A stretch of DNA of 64,000 nt, from positions 204,809,978 to 204,873,977 of the forward strand of contig NC_081828.1 in assembly GCF_030867095.1 (NCBI RefSeq), written 5' to 3'. Shown here piece by piece: positions 32,621-45,368 of this stretch. Position 1 is the first letter of the stretch. Each line of letters begins with the position of its first letter. The position numbers and the translations under genes are program-made. This stretch comes from Alligator mississippiensis (lineage: Eukaryota > Chordata > Crocodylia > Alligatoridae). Below the pieces are notes generated by a model, which worked only from the letters and a program-made list of their open reading frames with translations, was not told the origin of the DNA and made no database searches.

Positions 32621-35600
32621 ATAGTCATGTACAAGTGTGTAGACCTCTATGGAGAGATGCATAGGTTATAAATTGAAATATGTGAAATGGATCAGATTTT
32701 CTGAGGTGCTGGTTCTGGAAAGTATGCTGCCCACGTGTTCAACTTGATACATGTGCTTTAGGGTTCTGCTACACATTCAAATTAAAACTCGATAGAAACT
32801 AGAGACAGAATTGTTACACATTTTCAAGCACCAACTTTACAGCTGCTTGGCTCTGCTTATAGCTAGATAGTCATTTTTATTGTGTGATAATTACTTTGCA
32901 TGAGTGGCTGGTCTACATTTATTGTGTGATTACCCAGTTAATTGCATAATATATGTAATTTGTAGCAGGGGCCTTAGTCCCATGGAAGTTAAGGGGACTT
33001 TAGAGCCTGCTTAAAGTTAAGCATATGGGTTAGTGCTTTTGTGAATTTAGTAATGAGGATTGGCAATATTATCACAATCTGGGAGAGTCAAAAATCTTAC
33101 ACTGCTGGACAAATGTGGCCATGGAAAGTTTCCTTCTCTTTTGGGAGAAAACAGTAGAAACATATCCAGTTTTCTAGGTACATGTGCAAGTGGCACCAAG
33201 GAAAATACTTCCCCACAAATTTAGAATGAGTTAAATTAATTGACAGCCCTGCAGCTGGAGAGGAAAAAAATGTAATTACAACTGTGAGCAGCAAAGTGGT
33301 TCAGCCTAATAGTTAAACATTGGTAAGCTCCAGTGTGTCTAATAAAATGCAGATCTCATTATCTGTTTGTTATGTGCATCATGAGATAACTGTTCAGGTT
33401 GAAAAGGATAAAAATTTGATTTAATTCACTGACATTTTTGGATACAACAGGGTCAGACTGGGCTTGTAGCAAATAACAGCTTGGGGCCTCCGGAAAGGAG
33501 TGTAATTGAAGATAAGGCTATAGCAAGATGAGTGGAAAATGTAATAGAGTTGAAGCATACATTAAACAAATGTCTCTTGGCCTTCACACTGTAATCACCT
33601 ACATGTGCCATGAGGCAAATAGCAAATACGTTTGACACCCAGAAGGAACAGCATTACAGCGGTGACATGTCTGCCTAATGGCACAGTTTCTTCGTTTAAG
33701 AACTCAGAGAATTCAGCAGCAGATTTGACAAGTCCTGGGGCCCTGAGCCTGCCCTAACGTATATATGGAACTGATCAAAGTTTCCTACAGCCACAGAATA
33801 TTGATAAAAAGATTATTTCACATTAAAAAAAACTACTTGCTTGTTCCATCAATTAAAAGTTATCATGTAAATAAAAGATGGACTGAAAATATATTTGCCT
33901 TGACTCAGACCTTTCTCAACAGCCTCAGAAGAGGGAACGATGGGCTTTGCAGCATGCAGAGTCCTGCCAGCCAAAGGCAGGGGGAGCAGGGAGCACCAAA
34001 CTCAGGATGCTCAGAAGCAGCTCCTTCTTATCAGTATTTCTACTGAGGGAGCTCCAGCATGAGCCCCTCTTGATCTCAGCTTTGGCAGTCTCTTAGGAAT
34101 CCAGGTCTCTCGCTGCTTAGCATTTTACATTTTAAATCCAGTGTCTTGAATTCCATCCAGAAGCCTCAAATCCAGAAGCTGATTTAAATCTACTTTCCCT
34201 CCCCATTCTTCTGTTTCTTGTTCAAGTGCAGGGATAGAGGAACTGAAAATGAGACCCAAAGGTTTTTTTATTAAATTTATTACCTGGACACATCCTGTAA
34301 AAGTGTAAAATAATTAATAAGTCTTGGAAGGGAGAGCTGCTTTCTTGGATTGTGCCTCATGGTTAACACTAAGTAGCTGAGATCATTAAAAAAGACTTAC
34401 TCTAGATACCAAATCAATAATTCTAATTTTTGCATTGAAAGGTAGCAGATAATTAAGGGCTTAAGTGCCCAGTGTGTTACTGCATAATGTTTTTTGCTTA
34501 CAACTTAATGAAAAGGCAATTAGTTTTAGATAGCAATCTTTAATTAATTAAGCTAAGATACAACACAGAAGTCACATTACAATTATTGATCTTGCTTGTG
34601 GTACATTTTAACTACTTACAGTACCATTTACCCTTTGAAATGCTGTTGAAGTTCTGGATTTGAAATGCTCTTAACCCACAGTAAGCAACTAGTGATAGCA
34701 CATAAACTTTTCCAGTTCATACAGGGGAGAAGTGTGGGCCTATTAGTCCATATGTCTTTTGTAGGCTGCAACCACAAAGGGGTGACACATTTGAGACTGT
34801 TAGAGGGCAGCTGTGCACATGATGTGCTAAAGAGGAACAATCACTCATGTGTAGACGTGCTTGTATAAAACTGCTAGTGGAACATATTTTATTTTCATCA
34901 CATACTTCAAAGAAGCAGGGAAGAAGTGGTTTCTTTGAACCACCACTCTTAAATGCCACTGCACTATCCACAGCTGGAAAGGCGTGAGGGAAGAGGAGAC
35001 ATGAGCCTATTATTGAAGCAACTTTTAAAAGGAAAAGATAGAGAAATAAATCCCACTCAGTTGCAGTAGTAGAGCTGCTCACTGATCATCATGGTCCCTT
35101 CTGGCTTTAGAATCGCGAATGCCTGAAATTCAGTGTAGAGAAACGGCATTGAATATGACAGAATTGCTCAGTTAAGACCAGTGTAAATGAGAACAGAATT
35201 TGGCTGGCATTAATTTCTTGTCGGGAGTCTTTCCCTCCAGTTGTAGCACCTACACCACAAATGATGAGATGCTTGCTTTGCATTCTTGTACTTGGAGAAG
35301 GGAAAGGCTGGCAGTCTGAAGGATGAGAAGGGAGGGGAGGGGAGGTGGCAGGAAAGTAAGGCTGTTTCTCCATGACCCACAGGCATTAGTCTGAGCCTTG
35401 CTATAGACTTATGCCAAAAGCAGCTTACAATTAAACTGGCTTCCAGCTCAAGAGTCAAAGGCAGCTGGACATGAAGCTGGTCACATTAAACCACCGTGTG
35501 TCACTGTGCATAAAAAATTGTGTGCCTTAAACACATTAGCCTAAGAGGCTGCTGGGACTGGGTGGCCCTTTGATCATTTTACCTGGAGGATTAGAGAAGC

Positions 35601-35999
35601 TGGGGCAAGAAGAAAAGTGGTGCAGGAGCCTGAGTATGAGCTCTAGGTTTAAGGATATTCACACTACTCACAACTGGCAAAGCCATGGATGACTTATGAA
35701 GGTCATCCAAAATGAGTGTCAATAACACCTGTACTCTACACACCACTGTAACATGGCCTGGAACTCCCAGGTTTCACGAGAGTTTCTCTGCAGATGCCTG
35801 TGCACAATGTAAAAATTAGCAAATGGGTTAAAACAATTGGGAAATTAACAGGAACATCTCATTCTTTCAGTCCGTATAAGATTGTTATACAGAAGATAGT
35901 GATCATCAATTGTTCTTTATGCCCACTGGGGATAGTACAAGAAAAAGTTGGCTTAATTTGCAACTGAGCAAATTTAATTTAGTTTTTAGGATCTTAGGA
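32621..35999. other. Intergenic, small CR1 tail only
   Basis: About 35083-35115 reads ctgatcatcatggtcccttc and tggctttaga, a CR1-type 3' tail scrap. A GGA-rich stretch lies at 35320-35355. Nothing else was recognised in 3.4 kb. Confidence 0.4.
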
Positions 36000-36185
36000 G
36001 CGAGCTAAGCAGTAGGACACACTTGTTAGGAAGGTTGTGGAATGTTCTTCTGTGGAGGTTATGAGAACAGATTAAGCAAAAATCTCTCAGAGGTGGTTTA
36101 GGTGGTTGCTGCAATGTGGCAAGTTGGACTAGGTGACCTCCTGAGGTCATATCCAACTCCCATTTTTTGTGATTCTGGGACTTCC
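36000..36185 (+). mobile_element. Old CR1 LINE 3' end
   Basis: gtggaatgttcttctgtggagg, then tggactaggtgacctcctgag and gtcatatccaactcc, ending ttgtgattctggg, is the C-terminal and 3' tail order of an old CR1. Confidence 0.65.
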
Positions 36186-36437
36186 AGGGGCTTATCTGGG
36201 GTATATAAGTGTTGTATCTTATCTCGGGTATAGAAGGCATTTCATGATAATTTCAAAATTAAATTAGTAGGCTAGTCTAAAGTCTTTGAACAAGCTTTGT
36301 GCTTAGCCATGTGATACTGTTTGTTCAACTTTGTGGAGAATAGACATTATTTCATAGGTTCATCCGAGACCACAAAGACTGATTTAATTTATTTGTGGTA
36401 TTAGACATTTGTGAAATGTGTCTTCCAGCTATACATA

Positions 36438-36671
36438 GGGCAGATTTACACGCTGCCTTATAGCAACATAGTGATTACACAGGTCTACACATGATCGGCA
36501 GCTACATCACTGTAGCAGCGTGCTCCCTTAGTGTAGTGTGCTGCTACAGCGACATAGCAGCAAAATCTAACCATACACCGCCCATCTAACCGTGCACTGC
36601 CCATAACTTTTGGAAGTACGAAAGTGTGGCGCAGTAGCAACGTTGCTGTATGGCAGTGTGTAGATGTACCC
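36438..36671. mobile_element. MITE, 234 bp, with TCTACAC-type terminal inverted repeats
   Basis: Left end GGGCAGATTTACACGCTGCC, inverted right end GGGTACATCTACACACTGCC; similarity continues inward (tagcaacatag and tagcaacgttg). The 3-base flanks are both ata, which would fit a 3-bp duplication as made by Harbinger-type transposases, though ATA is not the usual triplet. Confidence 0.6.
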
Positions 36672-36674
36672 ATA

Positions 36675-39589
36675 GTATATTAAAGGTGCACCTTGTTCCT
36701 TGACATTTGCAAGAACTTTTCATTTCTGTTTAGAAAGAAAACTGTCAAACAAATGACAGGACATTTTCACTGCAGCTCCTCTGAAGCTGACAGAGACTTG
36801 GAGATGTCAGTTTCACATTAAGATTTCATCAGTTTCAAGTCAAAATTTCAGAATTCAAGTTGTGGCACGGATTACAGAAAACTTTTTAGTTATAAAACCT
36901 GGTTGCTTTTGCAAATCGTTATGTTGCAGTCAATGAAAACCTGCATGTACATTTCAATCCAGAGTTTAACCTTGTATTTCTGTGTTTGACTTGTAAACAT
37001 GCAGGTTCAGCTAACAAAAAGATTCCTGTTAATGCTAGTTTCATGGGAATATGTTACCTATATTAAAAACTAAGCACCCTGACAGTGTAGCAAGCATGAC
37101 TTGTTGTGACATTTCAACAACTTTCCATGGACAGTGACGTTAACAGAAGCTTTCTGAATACTATATTATAATTTTGGAAGATTCGTTTTATTTAGAAAAT
37201 AACTTCTCAAGAGCCATGTGCAGCCAATAGATTAAGCATTATTAACTAAATGATGGTAAAGGCTTATAGTCACTTGAGTAAAACAAATTTACACCTTAAT
37301 TTAAACTCAGAACTTAGCATTACTGGGAGGACAGATTTTCAAAATGATGTGTTATTTTTGCATGAGAAAAACATGCACAAGTATCACACTGTATGTCTCT
37401 ATGATTGTTTGTGCACACAAATAGTTCATTTATACAAATAAAGGCCATTTGCACACGCAATCACTGAACGCAAATGTTTATAAACGTAATAGCATGCAAG
37501 AGGTTCCTTGTATGAGCTGAAGTAAAGGTCAGGTTGAAGCTTCTTTAAAAATCTGGCCATAAATATCTGCATACCATACATTGGGACCTGGGGCAGAAAA
37601 TTTCTATTCAGGGCCGTTGAGGAAGGTAGAAACTTATAGTTGTAATTCCATTATTGGCAACCCCATGCAGATACACTGCCAGTGGAAGACAGGGCACACA
37701 GTGCAATGAGTTATCCCAGTAATTTATCTCCTGTACATAAGCACAGTCAAGCAATGCTGAGTCTGACTTATATATCCACATCATTATCCTTTCACTAGTG
37801 CAAAACCTGATTCAAGCAAAGCCTCAGTCTTATGTTTTTAATGCAGATTAAAGTCTCCCTTCTGCAAGGTGCTGAGAGTCATGGCAAGTCCAAAGGCAAA
37901 ACACCTACAGCCTTTAGCAGAGTCAGAATTGTACTTCTGGCATTTACTGAGAGAAGTGATGACTGAAGGGGGTTAGAGAAACTAGACAAAAATGGGTGTT
38001 ATTGCACTGTGTATGCTAATTGTTATTGTTGTTGTTATTCATTAATCTGATTTATTTAGTCTGGAAATAAATACTTGCAAGGTGTTTTAATGATAATACT
38101 TCTAAGGGAAGAAAGTGGTCAATGTAGGAATTCTTGTATCTAAAGAAAAAAGCTGACCAAAAGCTTTTTGACATGCCATGTATGTGGCATTTTTCTATCC
38201 TGGTTTTACGGCATTTCCCCCTACTCCAATGAATATTAGCTATAGATTGATAGATTCCCCCCTCATGAATTGTTCCTCTAGATTAGGGTAATATATCAAT
38301 TTTAATGCATCCTCTTATTATGAAGGACTGTTCCCATTCCATCCAAATATTAATATGTTTATGTATGGCACTTAACATTATTGACATCGTCTTTGTGACT
38401 CAGGGTGCATCAGCCTTGCCCTCCCAGCACAGGTGAATGTAGACACACCCATACTCAGTAGAGTTACTAGGGTGGGATGAGCAGGATACCAATCCTGGGT
38501 GCTGAACTAGGAGGGGGCATCAGGATCGCTCCCAGGGAGTCTTTGTCACAGCAGGGGCAGCCCTGTGCTATGACCACAGCAGCCAGGCATTACAGCCAAA
38601 GAACCAGAAGTGCATCTAGAGGGCAGAGGGCAAGTGCAATGATACTCCACTCCTGGGGAGTTTTTCTCACAGTAGGCACAGCCCTGCACCCAGTAACATA
38701 TATAGGGCATAGCGGGTAGTGAACAGAGCTCCAGGGGTAGCTCCCAGGGAGCCCACACCACGGGGCTGCTGTTGCCTGACTTTGCTTTCTCTCGGTTGCT
38801 GCTGCCTGGGAAGGCAGATAAGACTTCCCCCTTTCCTCCCACCCCACCCTGCTACAGTGATCAGCAAATTCCCCTCTCCCCACCCCCCATCCCTGGCGCT
38901 GAATGAGTTCACTGTATGTCTGCCCATATTAGCTTTACACCACCTTTCTAGGGGACCAGGAGCAAAAAAGCAAGAGTTTAATTACTGGCAATTAAATACT
39001 ATGGTCAAATAGACACAGTTGTTAAAAAGAAGGCTGGTTAGTTTAATTCCTCTGTTAATTTAGGGGGGAATTAAGGGAAAGAGTTTGCCAAGTCTAAGTC
39101 AAGTTGAGTAATCTTTACTCACGTGAGCGGTCACTCTGAAAGCAACAAGACTCCTCAGGTGGATACAAAATAAGATATTCTTATGTGACCAGATGGAGAC
39201 TCTTACTGATACTGAAGAGACCCTTAGAGCTCAACCCACAGAAGGATTTAGTCACCCAATGGCAGATTAACTGACTAGGTAGAAAATTCAGACCTTTAAA
39301 ATCCCTGCTTAGCTGCCACCTAGCTGTGTTAGGTACCAAGAGTCCCTAAGTGTCTACCAGTAAAAAGTGTCCTATATTCCTGTTGCCAGGCATGCACAGA
39401 AATGCCTAAGCCTTGACAATGTCCAGCTGCTAGGTACTTAGCTGATACCTAAACCCCAGCATGATTCAGACTAGGTCAACCCCTGTCTCTCGCACCCGTG
39501 GGGCCCAATCCAGCAGGTGCTCTTGGAGTCCACCCCTGTCCAAAAACCAGCCAGGAGGAGATGATGCTAGTGGTGCCCATTGCACTGCC
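36675..39589. other. Intergenic, with one diverged direct repeat
   Basis: At 38528-38570 and 38648-38692 there are two diverged copies of a phrase of the type ctcccagggagt-ttt-tcacag-agg-cagccctg, about 120 bases apart. The function and family are unknown. The rest is AT-rich with nothing recognised. Confidence 0.4.
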
Positions 39590-39765
39590 CCTTTTATCCA
39601 GTGTCCCAGTGGTTAGAGCGCTTGACAGGGATGTGAGAGAACACAGCAGAAATCCTTCCTCTGCCTGAGGTGGAGATGTGCAGTGAGGTACGCTCAGCAG
39701 AGGAGAGATTCAGTTCTAGTTTACGGTATGGTTGGTGGAACACCAGTTCCTCTGGCAAAACTTTG
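39590..39765 (+). mobile_element. Possible tRNA-derived SINE head
   Basis: cccagtggttagagcgcttg resembles a tRNA box A region, followed by the word cctctgcctga common in MIR-like SINEs. Box B is degraded. Low certainty. Confidence 0.3.
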
Positions 39766-39894
39766 AGTAGAATCACAGGGAAAGCCTCTCGGTGGCAACA
39801 GAGCTCTCTTTTCTGCTAGCAGTCACTCCACATCAGCCAAACGAAGAAAGGCTTCTGACACTGCTCAACAGCTGGTTGAAAGTGTCTGAAGGCC

Positions 39895-39966
39895 CTGCAG
39901 CACCTTCCCTTTGTGGGTGGGACTAGGTGATCCATGAGGTTCCTTCCTACCCTGTGATTCTGTAAG
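39895..39966 (+). mobile_element. CR1 LINE 3' tail scrap
   Basis: gtgggtgggactaggtgatcc, atgaggttccttcctaccc and tgtgattctg are the last bases of a CR1. Confidence 0.55.
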
Positions 39967-42129
39967 TGGCTGGTGCCTTCCCACAGTGCACCTCATACTT
40001 TAGCAACAGCTGTTGTAGCGGAGCCATCTGGAGCACGTGGGTGTGCATGTGCTCCTGGTGGTTTTGCACAGCCCAGGCTAGTGCTTTATTCTTCATCATC
40101 AGTGATCCCTCATGGTCAAGGATGATCATGTCCGTGGGTCAAGTAAAGGGTTGTAGATGAGTCCATTGATCACTAAGAAGGCCACGCAGTTGTGTAGTGA
40201 GGGCGCAGAGGATAATTCTTTCTTGCAGAATACTTTCTTTGACAGTAATGCCATTGGATCTAATTCTTAATGGACTTAAGTTGTGTTATTCCTAATTTTC
40301 ACTTCAGGGAGAAGAAATTCAGGGCAAACAATCTGTAAAAATCCCACATAAATTTCAGTTAATTTCAAACATTTTTAAATATATGCATGTAAAATTAATG
40401 GAATGGGCTTAAATAGCTTTCTGAACTTTACATACATATTCCATTTTTAGGGCCTCATAGAGCCTTGTGCAACTGTCATTTCAGGAATGGATTTACACAA
40501 CCCCGTAAATTAGCTCTCTGTAAGTCTCTCAGGCCAGACGGCTAATAAGTGAAGTTAAAAAAATTCTGACACGCTACTTAAAAGCTCTTTCTTAAAATGC
40601 CTTGAGGAATCCTTAGTGAAAAGAGAACTACCTCCTACATTAAAACCAGCACTAATATTCTTAGACTCGTAGCTGATTCTGCCCCTTAGGATAAAAGTAA
40701 TTCTCTTTGACTTCAGCCAGAGGGAGATACTCATATACTGTGGGGAAAGACAAGAGCATGTTCTGGTTGGGAAAGGACAAGTTCAAAAAATGGGTATAGA
40801 AAATTGGCAAACAGTTCCCTGCACAAACAGCAATATGCATTTTGCAACTGTTCACCACCATGGTTTAACTCTGACTAAAAACATTCCAGCAGAATTTCTA
40901 AAAAATGGGAAACAGAAACATAATAATTGAAGTTGCAAATAGAAAATAAAAATGGTGATGTATGAGAAGTGTAAACTTTGGGCCCATTATCACTCCTAGC
41001 TGTGCCAAACTTTGTTTTTTCATAAACACGAAAAGGATCCAGCAACTGGTTTTGTATTTTGATTTTGTAACTCAATTTTTAGGGACAAAATATTATCTTT
41101 ATTTAGTTTTATAACCTTATAGGAAAAGTTGTCCTCTTTCTAAATGTCTGGTGGTTTTGATGTTTTCCTTATGTACCGTTCCATAACTTAGGCATGTTTA
41201 AAAGGAAAAGGCTATCAAAGAAAATATGTAAATTACAAATCAAGAAAGAAATGTTTTAATTGTATAGCAATTTTTTTAAATGTTTCCTTTTTCCAGGGAC
41301 TGAAGATTACAAAATGGATTTCCTTAGGTAAAGCTGTTTTAATAGACACTTTCCCTCCTCTTTGTTCACATCACATTAAACATCCAAGCTCCAAATGGAA
41401 TTAAACTTCATTCTGAAATCTCTATCATAATTGGCCAAGAAAAACAGTTTGAGTTAAGACTGACACCTTATTAATAAGCATCTCTTTGCTGAAAACTGGT
41501 TTTAGTGATGGGCCTCAATGATTTAAACATGTGCAGAGCTCTGACCTTGCATAGCTAACATCTGATATTTCAGAGAGTGCTGTCAGGTTGATGGGATTTT
41601 AAATATCAAATGGATCTTTTATTCTTCTGATTTGTCTTGCTGAATAAATATTAGAAGATCAAAGTAGCCCAGGCTAGCTCTGCAATAGCATGACTGAAGT
41701 GAAGGCTTGGGCATGGGTATTATTACAAATCCAGTGTACAGTATTCACTATCTGAAATGCTCTTTCTAAGCAATGTAAACAGATATTGCAAACTCTTTAA
41801 ATTGGGCAATAAGAATTCAGAATTTAGAAAAATCCTAACTCATATTAATAGTCCAGTGACTCCAAGAAGACTTCTTCAAAGACTAATAAAAGTATGAGTA
41901 AGTGTTTGAAAAAATTGACCTTAAGATTGCCTAAAGAAACAAATGCAAGACACGGATCAACGGTTCAGGAAAGGGTGTGTGTGGAGAGATTGCAGATGAC
42001 ATGATAGAAAGAAGGATTCCTGGAACAAAGGAGTAGTAAGGAGGAATTTGAAGATGAAGAGGCTCTTGAAGGGTGTCAAGTGGCAGATTGCCAGAAGTAA
42101 GGATTGGGTGACAAGAGGCATAAAAGCTA
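39967..42129. other. Intergenic, nothing recognised
   Basis: AT-rich, only short frames. No family recognised. Confidence 0.45.
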
Positions 42130-42250
42130 GACTGCAAAGAGAGACAATTTTTTTTCCAACTATTTTAGTTGGTCTAATAAAAGATATCAGATTTACCCAA
42201 AGAACCTTGCCTGCCTGTCTCCTTAGACCAATACGGCTACAATCAGGAAT
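42130..42250 (+). mobile_element. Penelope-like tail repeat
   Basis: tagttggtctaataaaagat, then ccttgcctgcctgtctcc, then ttagaccaatacggctac: the reverse orientation of the copy at 8704-8853. Confidence 0.55.
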
Positions 42251-42304
42251 GAATGCCTTCCTACTATTACTGTAGAACTGGTGTGTGATCATTGTAAAAG
42301 TTAG

Positions 42305-44216
42305 ACATATATAAATCAGCAGGCCCAGATGAACTTCATCTGAGGGTGCTGAAGGAGCTGGCCAAAGTCATTGTGGGACCACTGGCAAAACTTTTCCAAA
42401 ACTCATGGTGCTCGGGGGAGGTCCTTGAGGATTGGAAGAGGGCCAATGTTGTGCCCATCTTCAAGAAAGGGAGGACCTGGGTAACTATAGGCCAATCAGC
42501 CTAACTTCTATCCCGGGGAAGATCCTGGAACAATTCATCAAGGAGTCTATATGCCACGGATGGAGAACATCCGGCCCATGGGCTGGATGGGGTCGGCTGG
42601 GGACTCCATTTCCTAGCTGCCCAAGCCCGCATGGCTTGTGCCGGTCTGTCTCAATGGAGACCCCAGCCTCAGCCACACTGGCAGCATGCACGGCAGAGCA
42701 GTGCAGGGGGCTGCTCTGGAGCTGCTAGGATCTTGTGGTGCGGGCAGTTTGCTCTGGAGCCAGGGCAGAGCTGCAATCTGTAGCCTGCACACTCCAGGCA
42801 GGGACATGCATGCAGGGGATCATGGCTCTGTCCTGGCTCCTTGCAGCAGTGACAGCAGGCAGGGCGCCTGGGAGATAGACTCCCCAGCCTACCACATCTG
42901 GCCAGGGCCCAGAGGTTCCCCATCCCTGCTATATGTGATAGGCTTGCACAAGGTAGGATTCTGAATGACAGCCAGCATGGTTTTATCACAGACAGGTCTT
43001 GTCTTAACAACTTCATCTCCTTTTATGATCAGGTAACTTGCCACCTGGATAAGGGAGAAGAGATTCACATTGTACACATTGACTTCCAAAAGGCCTTTTG
43101 GTACCCCATGATGTTCTCGTGAGTAAATCAGAGGACCATGGGCTCAACTGTGAGACAGTTAGTTGGGCTGTGGGGGAGCTGGTTGTGGGGTAGGACCCAG
43201 AGAGCTCTAATGAACAGATCTGTGTTGTCTTGGTGAGAAGTGGCCAGTGGTGTCTCTCAGGGGTCAGTGCTTGGTCCAGTGCTTTTCAACATCTTTATCA
43301 ATGATTTGGATGCAGGGTGAAGAGCTCACTGGACAACACCAAATTATGGGGAAGTGTGGTCATGCCTGAAGATAGGCCGCAGATACAGGCGGACCTAGAC
43401 AGGCTGGCAAGTTGGGCGGCTCAGAATCAAAAGAAGTTCAACGTCGAGAAATGTAAAGTGCTCCATCTGGGGACCAAAAAAACCCTTACACACCTACAGG
43501 CTTGGCAATGCCAAACTGACAAGCACCACAAACGAAAGGGACCTAGGGGTAATAATAGACCACAGTATCAATATGAGCCAGCAGTGTGCTGCTGTAGCCA
43601 GTAAGTCAAATAATACCTTGGCATGCATCAATCAATGCACCTCCAGCAAAACTAGGGAAATGATTCTTCCACTCTACTCGGCATTGGAGAGACCACAGCT
43701 GGAGTACTACATCCAGTTCTGGGCGCCGCACTTCAACAAGGATGTGGTAAAGCAAGAGAGAATCCAGACAAGGGCCACCCGTATGATCAGAGACTTGCAA
43801 GGCAAGCCATACAAGGAAGGCTGAAGGACCTGGGACTCTTCAGCCTGAAAAAGAGAAGGCTGAAAGGGGACTTGATAGCAGCTTACCACTACATCACGGA
43901 TATGCATCAAGGGCTCGGTGAACAACTGTTCACCAGGGCGCCCTTGGGGAAAACAAGGAGTAATGGCCATAAACTCCTGGAAAACTGTTTCAGGCTCAAC
44001 ATTAGGAAAAACTTCCTCACAGCCAGGGTGTCCAGACTGTGGAATAAGCTCCCAGCAGAGGCGGTGCAATTGCCTACCCTGGAAATCTTCAAGAGGAGAC
44101 TGGACAGTCACCTTGCTGGGGCCACCTGACCCTAGTCGTCTTTCCTGCCTGGTGCAGGGGGCTGGACCCGATGAACTTTCGAGGTCCCTTCTGGCCTTAC
44201 AGTCTATGAATCTATG
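42305..44216 (+). mobile_element. CR1 LINE fragment, reverse transcriptase to 3' end
   Basis: Starts at SAGPDELHLRVLKELAK, then ANVVPIFKKGR; resumes after a hAT insertion with DSQHGFITDRSCL-like text; palm region near 43260 (QGSVLGPVLFNIF); thumb (CKVLHLGTKK, about 43455); QLEYYIQFWAPHFNKD; RLNIRKNFLTARVSRLWNKL; CR1 tail ggggctggacccgatgaac and a tctatgaatctatga end. Several frameshifts. Nested hAT at 42555-42928. Confidence 0.9.
42555..42928. mobile_element. Non-autonomous hAT element, 374 bp, inside CR1
   Basis: Ends CACGGATGGAGAAC and GGTTCCCCATCCCTG. Flanking 8-mers ctatatgc (42547-42554) and ctatatgt (42929-42936) agree at 7 of 8. Same family as 31051-31561. Confidence 0.9.
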
Positions 44217-44235
44217 AACCAACACCCCTGAAAGT

Positions 44236-44703
44236 GAGACATAGGGGGAGTATCTACATGTGCAATTAGCATGTAGCAATAAACTCCAGTGCAATTCACA
44301 CTGGAGCTTATTTCTCCTGGGTGCAGCATTTACATGTGCACTCTGGACTGCAGCACATTGAGCCAGGGCCGAGCAGCCCGACTGGCAGGGGGCCCAGAGG
44401 GTAAGTCTGCCAGCCCAGGGCTGCTCTGCCTCGGCTCAGCGTGCTGCAGAGGGGCAAGCTGGGGCATGAAGGTTAGCACCTTCATTGCGGGGCTAGCCAG
44501 CAGGCAGCCTCTGTACTGTAGCATGCTCCTGGCCCAGACAGCCCTGGTCACCATCTACATGTGTGTTTTGGTGTATGCAACTACTCTGCTGGAGGTTAGT
44601 ACTTGTTCTGGACAGTACTATCCTACAGGGGAGTTCATTAACTTACTGTACCTAATATGGGTGTATGTTTAGATGGTGACACTTTTTACATTTAGATGGA
44701 CCC
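44236..44703. mobile_element. MITE-like element with TCTACATG-type ends
   Basis: Left end GGGGGAGTATCTACATGTG and inverted right end TGGGTCCATCTAAATGTAAA are similar; an inner copy of atctacatgtgtg lies near 44553. Limits approximate. Confidence 0.4.
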
Positions 44704-45360
44704 AGGGAATGGTAAAGTGAAAGGACTGGGAGAAGAAGGGAGCAAATGCAGGAGAAAGGAAGGACAGCAGGGACCAGATTCTGCACATGCATGAAAAAGC
44801 TATTCATACAACTCTTGGATAAGCATTTGGCTTGACCCATCCTTTGCTCCAAAAGAAACATGCAGTAGAAGTTTATCAAAATCATAGTTTTCACAGGAGT
44901 TATGCACTTAACTTTCCCCACTTCTGCTGGGCACTTCCGGTTTCACTTTTCCCTTACAAGCCAGCATGCTGGTTAATAGAGCATGCTGGCTTGTAAGGTG
45001 CCAGATAGCGCAGCTTTTACTGTATATTTTGCAATATGAAGTCGAGGAGTTGGACCCTGGTGGATTTAGAATAAGATGTGTGTATATGTGTACCTATTTT
45101 TTCACACAGTGGATTATATGATTGCTAATTTTGGAATCATTAATCTATTGAGTAGAAAGTAATGGGAATGTTTTTTTTCTGCAAAAATACATCCAGAAGT
45201 TAACTGATCATTTTAATGTAAACATCATAAAGGATTTCTGCATTTAATTAAGGACAGAAAAGCAAATAATAAGCAGTAATTTGTAGGGTCCAGTTCTGCT
45301 TCCATTACTCAAACTGAGTAGCATCTTTTGACAAGAGCAGTCACCATTCAGCCAGTGAGG
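44704..45360. other. Intergenic, small perfect hairpin only
   Basis: ttacaagccagcatgct and agcatgctggcttgtaa (about 44953-44997) form a 17-base inverted repeat with an 11-base loop. Otherwise nothing recognised. Confidence 0.6.
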
Positions 45361-45368
45361 CTGTACAT

